Below are positions 46,032-54,567 of a stretch of DNA of 64,000 nt, in pieces. The DNA comes from a bacterium. Its GTDB lineage: Bacteria > Bdellovibrionota_B > Oligoflexia > Silvanigrellales > Silvanigrellaceae. The notes beneath the pieces were generated by a model, which saw nothing but the letters and a program-made list of their open reading frames with translations, was not told the DNA's origin and searched no databases. The stretch spans positions 1-64,000 of the forward strand of contig RGDM01000015.1 in assembly GCA_009918675.1 (NCBI GenBank), read 5' to 3'. How positions within the stretch are numbered: the first letter of the stretch is position 1; the number at the start of each line of letters is the position of its first letter. Made by a program: the position numbers and the translations under genes.

Positions 46032-48904
46032 AGCGGCACCCGCAGCGAAGAAGAACTCCGAGGACGGGTTGGATACAAGCACTCAATGACGCTGTTTCGC
46101 ACCGCCGAAAATTTCCGACTGTCTCTGATCCATGCAGAGGCGCTGCGCACGGGTTGGAATAAAGCCCGAACGTCTTCAAGACATGCTGGAGACTTCTCTG
46201 CTACGGCAAAGATATATTCGGCATCGAAGGAGGCTTGTCGCCAGAACTTCAACCTGAGAGAAGCAATTGGCTGATGTTCTTTGAGTCCAAAAAGCCCTGG
46301 CCGACCTGGGTAAAACAGAGTTCCATCACCATTGCCCGTAAAATCCCAAACACTGTCCCAAGGGTCGACCCGGGGCGATTTTCGCCAAATATTATTGACG
46401 CTGTAATATAGGACTGCAGACAAATCGAAATGACGGGCCATCCAAGGCCAAATACGAATATACGAAGCATTGCGCTCAATCACAAAATCGGGCTCCCCAC
46501 TCGAAATATCGGAACCACAACCATGACTCATGCAACTCACGTAAGACCAAAGCTGTTTGCCAAAATGAAGGAATGGCTTCCCCTCGCGCTCAAGCGTCTG
46601 CAAGAGAGGAACGAAAATAGCAATGTGTTCCTGCAAACTTTCCCAGGGAAAAACTGTTACAAGCGGTAAAACCGACGGAGCGCCAAAGGAGACACTTTGC
46701 GCAGTCTCCAAAAGTCGTTTGAAATCCTCTTGAACAGGTTCATCCCATAAGTAAACAAAGCTTTTTTGACGCATGCGCAGCTGCATTTCCGCTTCACTGC
46801 TTATTTCACTTTCTTCATCCAAGAAGCGCTGCCATCGCCGCCAATAGTCAAGTCGCTCTGTTTCATCGCTACTGTCAATGCGCGGCAAGTCAACGGCCGC
46901 CCAGCTCGGAAGGACGCTCAGAACTGTTTTGCCGAAAGACAACTCTGGGATTGGAAAGCGACTCAACAAAAACGAATCGCTTTCGCGCTCGGACGGATTT
47001 TTAAAAGGATGCTTGATCCATGCCTTTAACGGTAAAACACGGTGCTCAACCATTGCGGACGCATACAACTGTGTCAGTTGACCTTCGCGTTGATCTGAAG
47101 CCCCATAGTGAGCCAATGAAGCAAAGTAAGGGGTGAATTCGCTGTAAAGCGGAAGCCTCCATGGTCCTGAGAGGTCGAGCGGAAGAACACGAATCGAAAT
47201 CGGCCACCGCTGTTTTGTCATTCCACGCGCAGAGGATGAATTTTCATCTCCGGTGAGCGTTGTAGGTTGCATACGGCTGATCACTTCGCCGCGCAGTGTT
47301 TTCATTGGTGCCGAGCTCGATATTTCAAGCTCTCCAATCAACCATTGCGAGAGACGCTGCCTTTGTGAAACGACGTCGCAGGAAATTCCTTCATCACTGA
47401 CAGGAACCAAAGGATCAACGTAACGACCCGGCTGTGCACCTTCATAAGAGGGCTCGCGGATGGACATCTCGATTGCGCGAAACCACTTCAGTTTGATTCC
47501 GCTTTGCCGCAAGGAATCGGAAAGGATTGGCAAAGGACCACAATATTTTGCATTGTCGAGAATCAAAATCGCTTTCTCTGTCCTCGACAATGCAAATGAA
47601 AACTCACTTTGCCAGTCTTCCGCAAGCAAATATTCGGGTCGCTCAACCACACTGGTCATTCTTTGAGTCATCTGATTTGCAACTGCGACTCGGGCAGAAA
47701 ACAAAATCGCAAAGGCCATTGCAAAGTGGAATAAGCGTTGTGCCGCAACGCGATACACCTGTCGATAGCGATCAGACATTGCGATTGTTCCATGCGATCT
47801 GCGAAAGGCCGATTTATCGAGCCAACTCTGCAGACGCTCGCTCTCGGAGTGTTGCGACTCAGCAAGAAAAGAGGCGACCTGGCGGGAAGTCTCTGCAAAA
47901 GCGTATCCATCGACGGCATTCACCATGTGCGCAAAAGGTCGCAGCGGTTCGTGTCCGTCAATGGCAGACAAAAGACAGGGAAGTCCCGACCCCACTGCCT
48001 CATAAACTGCAAGCGGCATGCCCTCTTGTTCTGAAAGAGAGAGAAAAGCGTCGGCTGCAAAGTACCAGTTCAACGGTTCCGAAGTCGCTCCCGTAAAAAC
48101 AACACGCTCGGCTGCTTCTCCCAATCGATTGACAATCGGATCAATAACTGCACGTGCGTATGTTTCATCCTGTGGTCCCACAATCATCAGCGACCAACGA
48201 CTTTTTAATTGTTCGGGTAGCGCGCGCCAAAGACGAAGGATGCGGTCGACACCTTTTCCACTTGCAATTCGTCCGAGCGAAATGAGCCAGCGCTGCTTTT
48301 GATGTGTCTGCAAGAGCTGGCGACTGCACCCGGCGTGTGTGAAAATTATTCTTTCGCGTGCATCCTGGGAAGTCATCCAGCGCGCCGCAAATTGCACACC
48401 ATTGGGCACCAATTCAAGCTTTCTTTCGGCAAGACCCAACGAAACATATGCCTGACGCAGCGGCTCAGCAACAACACAAACGCGCTTTGCAAAACGGGTA
48501 AATATTTTCTCGTAGACAACATAGCGCGCAATTCCCTTATTAAAGTGAACGAAACTATGTTGAGTATGAACGAGCTTGATGCGAAATCCGGTTAGCAACA
48601 CCACACAAACACCATACAAAAGAGCGCCAAGATCGTGTGTATGGATGATTGTAATATTCTCCTGCCCAACAATCCGCTTCAGCCGGGCGACTGTCCGCAG
48701 GCAAAAGCCTCCGTTTTTTTGCCAAGAAAAAAATGGCACTTGCGCGTCGGCAAGGTTAGCCCGCAATGCATCATTGACAACCTCACCCTCATAGACAGCA
48801 ACAACACAATCGATGTTTTGTTGCGCCAGGCCTTGTGCAAGCGCAACAACCATTCGTTCAAGGCCACCCAATTGTAGATATTGGCTCAAGAGAAGAATTT
48901 TCAT
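46028..48904 (-). CDS. Fusion of GT4 glycosyltransferase, membrane helix and GH123/DUF4091-like domain
   Basis: A 958-residue protein. Residues about 1-385 are a GT4: SQYLQLGGLERM near the N-terminus and E-x7-E in EQEGMPLAVYEA (E294, E302). Residues 391-409 are a hydrophobic helix. The remainder resembles the DUF4091/GH123 glycosidase family: WDEP (D721, E722) matches the adjacent acid pair of GH123, and the C-terminal DUF4091 block appears as SVNNIW, DPWDS, GNGDGTLFYPG and PIASLRLKFWRQ (about 834-890). The fold suggests a cytoplasmic synthase domain and a periplasmic hydrolase on one chain. The GH call is from motifs only. Confidence 0.85.
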   Translation of the reverse strand: MKILLLSQYLQLGGLERMVVALAQGLAQQNIDCVVAVYEGEVVNDALRANLADAQVPFFSWQKNGGFCLRTVARLKRIVGQENITIIHTHDLGALLYGVCVVLLTGFRIKLVHTQHSFVHFNKGIARYVVYEKIFTRFAKRVCVVAEPLRQAYVSLGLAERKLELVPNGVQFAARWMTSQDARERIIFTHAGCSRQLLQTHQKQRWLISLGRIASGKGVDRILRLWRALPEQLKSRWSLMIVGPQDETYARAVIDPIVNRLGEAAERVVFTGATSEPLNWYFAADAFLSLSEQEGMPLAVYEAVGSGLPCLLSAIDGHEPLRPFAHMVNAVDGYAFAETSRQVASFLAESQHSESERLQSWLDKSAFRRSHGTIAMSDRYRQVYRVAAQRLFHFAMAFAILFSARVAVANQMTQRMTSVVERPEYLLAEDWQSEFSFALSRTEKAILILDNAKYCGPLPILSDSLRQSGIKLKWFRAIEMSIREPSYEGAQPGRYVDPLVPVSDEGISCDVVSQRQRLSQWLIGELEISSSAPMKTLRGEVISRMQPTTLTGDENSSSARGMTKQRWPISIRVLPLDLSGPWRLPLYSEFTPYFASLAHYGASDQREGQLTQLYASAMVEHRVLPLKAWIKHPFKNPSERESDSFLLSRFPIPELSFGKTVLSVLPSWAAVDLPRIDSSDETERLDYWRRWQRFLDEESEISSEAEMQLRMRQKSFVYLWDEPVQEDFKRLLETAQSVSFGAPSVLPLVTVFPWESLQEHIAIFVPLLQTLEREGKPFLHFGKQLWSYVSCMSHGCGSDISSGEPDFVIERNASYIRIWPWMARHFDLSAVLYYSVNNIWRKSPRVDPWDSVWDFTGNGDGTLFYPGRPGLFGLKEHQPIASLRLKFWRQASFDAEYIFAVAEKSPACLEDVRALFQPVRSASAWIRDSRKFSAVRNSVIECLYPTRPRSSSSLRVPL

Positions 48905-49713
48905 GACTCTAACCCAATTGAGGCGAGGCCAGGAATACTCTTGACAACTCGAGCCGGTTGACCTGCAAGTACACTGCGAGGTGGATACATTCCCGCCGTT
49001 ACGACACTTCCACTTGCAACCACACAGCCATCACCGAGGTGTGCACCCTTGAGAATAATGCTGCCAGCCCCCAACCAAACATCATCTCCAATAGAAACGC
49101 TCGCTGTTGGTGGCTTCCAATCACGCAACTGAATCGCGACACGTTTCATTTCAGAACGATTTAATGTCTGTTCACCTTCATTCGAAAGCGAGGTTTTGAG
49201 AGTTTTGAGCTGCCTGAACTTAGGATAAAAATTTCGACAAATATTGAGCACCTGCTCTGCGCGCAATTCGGGTTCCAATGGATGCGGATCATTGTCTTGA
49301 ATAAAGACGTTCCAACTTGTCAAAACCCGATTGCCAAGAACCACAGAGTCTCTGCAATTGATTCGAATATCGCCAAGAACACAGGAATGGCCAACGCGAA
49401 TCACCCCTTCACCAAGAGCTTCCAATCTCGCGTTTTCATAGACGATGGTGTCGTCCGCAATCGAAATGCGCGCGAAAGGCCCCAAGGCAATCAAACTGCG
49501 CAACCTTTGAATCCGCACGTTGTTGCCAAGCGCAACGTTTCTTTTATGCAACGGCGAATACCTAACCAAGACACTCGAAACTGAAAACATCGCAAAATTA
49601 CGTATCATCGACGGCACTCGCAAACTTTGTGTTTGGATAGCTTTCCAAACCAAAGCCGCGAAATTTAATTGCCGCGCTGCCGAAGCAAGTTGTGTATTGT
49701 TTCTCAGTTCCAT
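48901..49713 (-). CDS. Hexapeptide-repeat acyltransferase (LbH)
   Basis: A 270-residue O-acyltransferase with left-handed beta-helix repeats: two blocks of [LIV]-G-x4 repeats (about residues 60-130 and 200-250), separated by an insert with charged residues. It probably acetylates a sugar or the growing polymer; there is no membrane helix, so it acts in the cytoplasm. It overlaps the GT4-GH gene by ATGA (48901-48904) and the upstream GT2 gene by ten bases. The exact substrate is unknown. Confidence 0.88.
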   Translation of the reverse strand: MELRNNTQLASAARQLNFAALVWKAIQTQSLRVPSMIRNFAMFSVSSVLVRYSPLHKRNVALGNNVRIQRLRSLIALGPFARISIADDTIVYENARLEALGEGVIRVGHSCVLGDIRINCRDSVVLGNRVLTSWNVFIQDNDPHPLEPELRAEQVLNICRNFYPKFRQLKTLKTSLSNEGEQTLNRSEMKRVAIQLRDWKPPTASVSIGDDVWLGAGSIILKGAHLGDGCVVASGSVVTAGMYPPRSVLAGQPARVVKSIPGLASIGLES

Positions 49714-50822
49714 TGAATCGTTTCCTCGAGAAATCCACGCCGTGAAAGCGTTTCTTTAAGAACAAAAAGCGATGCACGAAAGGCCGCTGAACGAATCAAC
49801 ACAACGCTTGCCAGACTGAGAAATGTAAAACTCATCAGTAGATTCAACCACAGGGCAAAGGGAAAGCTTTCGGCAATAAACAAGGCAGCAGAGAGGACAA
49901 CACAAATGGCTGTCACGCACCAATACAAGCGAAAGAATCTTCGCAACGAAACAATAAAAACCTGCGGTTTTAGCAGAAAAATCAGAGGCAACAAGCGCAA
50001 AACCCACTGCAAATTTCCCATAGCAACCCGCCGGCGCGCGTTGTGTTCTATTTTCTTTGCGCGCGGAGCAGAATCGAAGACACAAAATCCGCCTTCACTG
50101 TTGCTTGCATAGATAATTTGTTGGCTTGGAATAAGTGCTCTGAGCATGAGCGGAACAACAACATCATCTGTCCACCAAACACGTCCTGCAATGCTGCGCA
50201 AGACGTGGCGCAACGATTCTCTTTGGTAGAAAATGGTTGCACCATGCACCGACACCGGCCCACCATTGAGGTTCTCTATATTTTTCAAGAACGACTCAAG
50301 ACGCCAAAAGATCCGACTCAAAACTCCGGCATTTTTAATTCTGTAGGATGGTGCAATACAAGACACGGAAGGAATCATGAAGGGAATTACATTGCGAAGA
50401 AGTCTTTTGTCCCAAACTGTTCCTGCATCAACAAATGCGACCCACTCAGCCGTAGACTGCTCAACCAGCCTGCAAAGAACTTTCCATTTTGAACGGACAG
50501 CAAAGCTGTGAGTCTTAGCACCAAACTGTTCTGCTTCTTTGCTTGTTTCATCGCTACAGGAATCAAGCCCAACAACAACGTTATAGCAGCCGTCCGAGAA
50601 AACAGAAGATGCGAGGGCGCGCGATTGATTGATGCTTTCAAGAGTTTCTCTCAACTTTCCCTGTTCATTGTGACACGGAATCAGAATATCTAACGACCCA
50701 CGAGCATCAGACTGCTCTTCGCGTTTATTTTGTTCTTTGGAGAAAAGAACTCCCAGTAAAGGAAATAAGAACAGCGCACACAAAAGAAGCACCAAACCAA
50801 CAAATCCAGGCAGTAACCACAT
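49704..50822 (-). CDS. Membrane-anchored GT2 glycosyltransferase
   Basis: A processive-looking GT-A enzyme of 372 residues: an N-terminal membrane helix (about 3-26), a GT2 core with LIPCHNEQGKL, VVGLDSCSDET, VDAGT (a DXD-like site), a W-x2-DD motif in RVWWTDDVV, and C-terminal membrane helices (about 280-350). The layout resembles synthases and transferases that act on membrane-linked acceptors. It is the first gene of the minus arm. An 80-base gap separates it from the secreted unknown upstream, which may hold its promoter. Confidence 0.87.
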   Translation of the reverse strand: MWLLPGFVGLVLLLCALFLFPLLGVLFSKEQNKREEQSDARGSLDILIPCHNEQGKLRETLESINQSRALASSVFSDGCYNVVVGLDSCSDETSKEAEQFGAKTHSFAVRSKWKVLCRLVEQSTAEWVAFVDAGTVWDKRLLRNVIPFMIPSVSCIAPSYRIKNAGVLSRIFWRLESFLKNIENLNGGPVSVHGATIFYQRESLRHVLRSIAGRVWWTDDVVVPLMLRALIPSQQIIYASNSEGGFCVFDSAPRAKKIEHNARRRVAMGNLQWVLRLLPLIFLLKPQVFIVSLRRFFRLYWCVTAICVVLSAALFIAESFPFALWLNLLMSFTFLSLASVVLIRSAAFRASLFVLKETLSRRGFLEETIQWN

Positions 50823-50902
50823 CAGGCTCTCCTTTTATTCGCGGCTTCAAACTCTTTTCTCGCAACACCTCTTTCATCCAAAAAGACAACTCATTTTGAT
50901 TT

Positions 50903-52198
50903 TTACTTTTTATCCATCACAGGAAGTAGCGTCAGTGGGTATGCTGCGCCATTGAAAGTCGACAACCCCATACCCGAAGGAATGCACCGACCGTCTGCAA
51001 CTTTTTCGGCGACAAATCGCCAGGCCAATGGCACATTTGCCTGCAGGCTAATGAAAGTCAGTCGCCCGGTTTGTGGATTGTATCTGCCAAATGCAAAAGG
51101 AATACGAACGAGGCCCTCTTCGGAATGAAAAATTGCGGCAAACTGATGTGGAGTAATAGCTGCGACACTCAGTATCCCAGGAGTATCGCCGACTTTCGTT
51201 CGAAATTGACCGACAACTTCGTCTTCAAGACATGGATTCCGAGCAAAGGTCGGTACAGTCGAGACTCGCTCCGCTTTAAAACGAATCTGCGAAAACCGAT
51301 CGGCATCATAGAGAAATCCGCTGACCTGCGAAAAGTCTTTACTGAAATTAAATTCAACCACCGATGGAGTTGAACTGGCGAAAGACTGATGACTGCCAAG
51401 AACCTGCGGGTTTTTTATGAAACTCACCCTTTGATAAACAACCGGAGCCAGCGATGGATGTGTGAGTGCAGCAACAATCCCGAGGTCTCCACCGGTTGAA
51501 AACAGTACAAAGCGAAGCACATCTAACTCAGACTGAAGAGGTCCTTGGATTTCGGTGAGTCGAAAGGCGCCCTCCCAACCGTTGACAACCTCAAGCAATT
51601 GAGTTGAGAGCGCGGCAGCCAACTGAAGAGCCTGACGCGACACATAGTCAGCGTCTCTCAGACTCAAACTGATACCCTCTGCTTTTTCTGCAAAGCAGAC
51701 GAGTTCAGTGATTTGCGCTTGATCTCTGATCCCCTGTGCATTGCGCAAAAAGAAATCGAGCGCTGCAAATCTCTGGGTTTCGCCTGCGAGTTCTGCATAA
51801 GCGTCACTCAGCGATTTGCAATCGCGCCAAACCCATTGCACAAGCAAAAACAGAGATTGATCGCGCAGCCCTTTTGCCTCTCTTAAGACATAGTCTTCGT
51901 CGCCAATCTTCTTAATAAGTTCAACCGCGGCGCGAGCAAATTCCAATAAATTTTTGAGCTTTTTTTCGTCTTTTTCTTTTGAGTAGTCCTGCCGCAATTT
52001 ACTGACCGATTGGAATCGATAATTTTGCCCTTTGGATTCCATATTTTTAAGCTCGCCGGCAATGTCGCAAACGGGAACCTCACAGGCTTGTGCCTGCACG
52101 ACGGCAGCGAAAATGAAAAAGAGTACTGCACAAAGAGTCAAAAAATGGCGTGCTTGAATGTACCGACGACCGGTTGTGATGCAGCTCGATATCCGCAT
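50903..52198 (-). CDS. Secreted protein of unknown function
   Basis: A 431-residue protein with a signal peptide (hydrophobic at about 18-37, then QACEVPVC). The first half is helical and repetitive in charge, with few recognisable motifs. The second half has strand-like segments (FRTKVGDTPGILSVAAI, RIPFAFGRYNPQTGRL) and several cysteines. I do not recognise a family. The ATG follows GAGGAG. It lies on the same strand as the EPS minus arm, just upstream of the GT2 gene, and may be transcribed with it. Confidence 0.75.
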   Translation of the reverse strand: MRISSCITTGRRYIQARHFLTLCAVLFFIFAAVVQAQACEVPVCDIAGELKNMESKGQNYRFQSVSKLRQDYSKEKDEKKLKNLLEFARAAVELIKKIGDEDYVLREAKGLRDQSLFLLVQWVWRDCKSLSDAYAELAGETQRFAALDFFLRNAQGIRDQAQITELVCFAEKAEGISLSLRDADYVSRQALQLAAALSTQLLEVVNGWEGAFRLTEIQGPLQSELDVLRFVLFSTGGDLGIVAALTHPSLAPVVYQRVSFIKNPQVLGSHQSFASSTPSVVEFNFSKDFSQVSGFLYDADRFSQIRFKAERVSTVPTFARNPCLEDEVVGQFRTKVGDTPGILSVAAITPHQFAAIFHSEEGLVRIPFAFGRYNPQTGRLTFISLQANVPLAWRFVAEKVADGRCIPSGMGLSTFNGAAYPLTLLPVMDKK

Positions 52199-52270
52199 GG
52201 ACGCTCCTCAGATTCATTCATCAAAAGGATGTCATGACAGAAGCGCGGCGCAATTTCCCGATGCAAATTA

Positions 52271-53224
52271 TTATTCTCGGAAATAATGCAGCAGCCGAGA
52301 GGCGGTGAGAAATGTCTGCGCATGAGCGCGAGCCACATTTTCATGATTCCTCTGATACCCGCCTCCCAAAGTGATCACCACGGGCACACGCCTGCTAAAA
52401 CAATTTTCAACCACAAAGGTATCGCGCTGGCGTAAGCCCTCCATTGACAAGCCAAGCCGGCCAAAGCGATCTTCGGCAAGGACATCAACCCCGCTCTGAT
52501 AGAGCACCAAGTCAGGTTTAAAATAATCAATGACCATCGGTAAATGCTCGCGTAAAAGGAAGAGATAATCATCATCTTTCGTTCCGAGCGGCAATCCCAC
52601 ATCAAGAGTCGAACGTTCTTTTTGCCTTGGATAATTTTCTTCTGCATGCATACTGAACGTAAAGACTCTCGGCTCGCAAGCAAAAACCGATGCAGTTCCA
52701 TTCCCCTGATGTGCATCCAAATCAACGATCAACACCCGGTCGAGCGAGTTTTGCAATGCATAACGCGCGGCCACCGCCGCGTCGTTGAACGTACAATAGC
52801 CCTCGCCGCGGTCGACAAATGCGTGATGCGTGCCACCCGCCAAGACACCTGCGCACAACCATCCTCTTTCAAGCACCTCACGGGTGGCTGACAATGTCCC
52901 CTGCACAGATGCGAGCGCTCGATTGACGTACGCCTGCCCATTTGGAAAGCCCACCCGACGCAGTTCTTCAACTGACAGAGACATATTTAAAACGCGGTCA
53001 ATATAACTCGGTGCGTGAACAAGTTCCAAATACCGCCGCTCAACAACAGCGCAGCGTTTTATGAATGACTTGAAACCAGTGTTGGAAAGCAGTTCTTCGA
53101 GAATTGGATATTTACGATTTGGAAAAGGATGCCCTTCCGGCAAGAGCAGCGGATAATTTTCACAACTCCACAGCGGGAAATAGTAGTGTTGTTGTGCTTC
53201 TTTCACCGCAAGCTCCACTTTCAC
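52271..53224 (-). CDS. Histone deacetylase / acetoin-utilisation (arginase-deacetylase) family protein
   Basis: A zinc-dependent deacetylase of 317 residues, starting at a GTG (53224). Catalytic features: GGTHHAF (His133, His134), VDLDAHQGNGT (Asp168, Asp170, His172), a later GVD, and GGGY near the end. Bacterial members deacetylate acetylpolyamines, acetoin or acetyl-lysine in proteins. There is no signal peptide, so it is cytoplasmic. It is divergent from the recombinase gene, sharing a 107-base intergenic region. Its substrate is not evident from context. Confidence 0.92.
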   Translation of the reverse strand: MKVELAVKEAQQHYYFPLWSCENYPLLLPEGHPFPNRKYPILEELLSNTGFKSFIKRCAVVERRYLELVHAPSYIDRVLNMSLSVEELRRVGFPNGQAYVNRALASVQGTLSATREVLERGWLCAGVLAGGTHHAFVDRGEGYCTFNDAAVAARYALQNSLDRVLIVDLDAHQGNGTASVFACEPRVFTFSMHAEENYPRQKERSTLDVGLPLGTKDDDYLFLLREHLPMVIDYFKPDLVLYQSGVDVLAEDRFGRLGLSMEGLRQRDTFVVENCFSRRVPVVITLGGGYQRNHENVARAHAQTFLTASRLLHYFRE

Positions 53225-53331
53225 TCTGGGCCCCTATAAAAAAATTGCTTCCTGACACTCATCTGTTCATTGCCTTTACCTTGAGGCCCGCGCCAGGTAA
53301 AATCAACTCAGTTAAAGTTTGGATGATTCAC

Positions 53332-54432
53332 ATGAATAAAGTGGCTGGAAAACCCGCGAACCCAAAACAAGGGCCTGTTGCCTTTGTCAACTTCGATGCA
53401 GCTGCTTGGGCCAATCGTCCCCTATCAAATCAGATTTTCGATACATTGAGCCATTTCCTGCTCAGTCATCCATCGGCAAACACCCGCGCTGCCTATGCAC
53501 GCGACCTCAGCGAATTTTTAACTTTTTCGCGAGAGATCAACTGCAAAGTTGAAACCGTTGAACACATCGACGAGACGTTGATCCTCCTCTGGAAAGAGGC
53601 GCTCGTTCAAAAACACGCCCGCTTTAATGACAGCAAGCGACGTGTGGCCAACGCCTCGGTGGCGCGTAAGTTGTGCACTCTTTCATCTCTGCTCGACTTC
53701 GCTCTGAAGCGAGGTCTGTTGAGCGAAAATCCCATGAAACTGATCAAGCGCCCAACTGTCCGTAGACAAAGCCACGCAACAGTATTGAATGAATCTGAAC
53801 TCATGAGCATTCTTGCATCATCGCGCAACCATCTATCGACTCTCCGGTCGATGATGTCGGAGCCCACAGAAAAAGCAAAAGCAAAACTCAAAAAAGCTGA
53901 AGATGAGTATTGCATCCTTGTTTTGCTCTTCACCGTAGGAATGCGAGTGAGCGAGCTCTGCCAGCTGAAGCTCTCTGACCTGATCTGGGATGGCGACCTT
54001 TTACGGATCAACCTACTGGCAAAAGGTTCACGTCGACACCGCCCACTTGTCCATCCGGAAACAACCCAAATCTTGCTCAACTACATCAGTAAAGTCCGAG
54101 CAGGCGCCTCACTCTCCGAGCCGGTTTTTCCCACGGCACGCACATCGAGCGGCGATCTTCTTCCCCGGCACCGGAGCAGTGTCTTTCGCATCGTGCGCGA
54201 TGCGGCTCGGCGGGCAGGAATCCAGCGCAACTTTTCACCTCATGGTTGCCGTGCAACTCTTGCAACCCAATTGCATCTCAACGAGGTTCCTTTAGTTGAG
54301 ATCCAAACTCTATTGAATCATGCACAAGTCACCACCACACAGCTTTATCTGCACCGGGTTGATGAACTCAAAGAGGCGGCTGCTCTGCAACTTCCCTGGG
54401 CTGAAGGAAAGCCACTGAGAGCAAACAAATGA
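53332..54432 (+). CDS. Tyrosine recombinase (Xer-like)
   Basis: A site-specific recombinase of 366 residues from ATG 53332 (an ATG at 53323 is equally possible; longer readings run into the divergent deacetylase promoter). It has an N-terminal SAM-like DNA-binding domain (about 28-130) and a catalytic domain with Arg205, Lys231, His304 and Arg307 (HGCR), His330 and the nucleophile Tyr339. All six catalytic positions are present, so it should be active. It is longer than XerC/XerD (about 300), with a charged insert at 178-195. No attachment sites or mobile genes are visible, so it may be a chromosomal Xer-type or a relic of a mobile element. Confidence 0.9.
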   Translation: MNKVAGKPANPKQGPVAFVNFDAAAWANRPLSNQIFDTLSHFLLSHPSANTRAAYARDLSEFLTFSREINCKVETVEHIDETLILLWKEALVQKHARFNDSKRRVANASVARKLCTLSSLLDFALKRGLLSENPMKLIKRPTVRRQSHATVLNESELMSILASSRNHLSTLRSMMSEPTEKAKAKLKKAEDEYCILVLLFTVGMRVSELCQLKLSDLIWDGDLLRINLLAKGSRRHRPLVHPETTQILLNYISKVRAGASLSEPVFPTARTSSGDLLPRHRSSVFRIVRDAARRAGIQRNFSPHGCRATLATQLHLNEVPLVEIQTLLNHAQVTTTQLYLHRVDELKEAAALQLPWAEGKPLRANK

Positions 54433-54539
54433 TAAGCTCTTTTGAACATTGGGGTGCATTTTTTTCAGCGCAGACGATTGGAAAGAATCTGCAGCTCACG
54501 GCTGTCTGACAAACCGTTAGGCAATTAAACCCTAAAAGA

Positions 54540-54564
54540 GCCAATTTAATCCTGATAAATTGGC
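54540..54564 (+). promoter_or_regulatory. Hairpin directly before the GTG start of the FadL-like gene
   Basis: GCCAATTTA (54540-54548) pairs perfectly with TAAATTGGC (54556-54564) around a seven-base loop, three bases before the GTG at 54568. The usual Shine-Dalgarno position is inside the stem. An AAAAGAG lies at 54534-54540, just before the hairpin, and would sit close to the start if the stem folds. It could be a translational control element. Confidence 0.45.
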
Positions 54565-54567
54565 CTT

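Noticed and set aside
53104..53331. N-terminal extension of the tyrosine recombinase
   Set aside because: It would run into the divergent deacetylase gene and adds sequence unlike the family; the starts at 53323 or 53332 are preferred.
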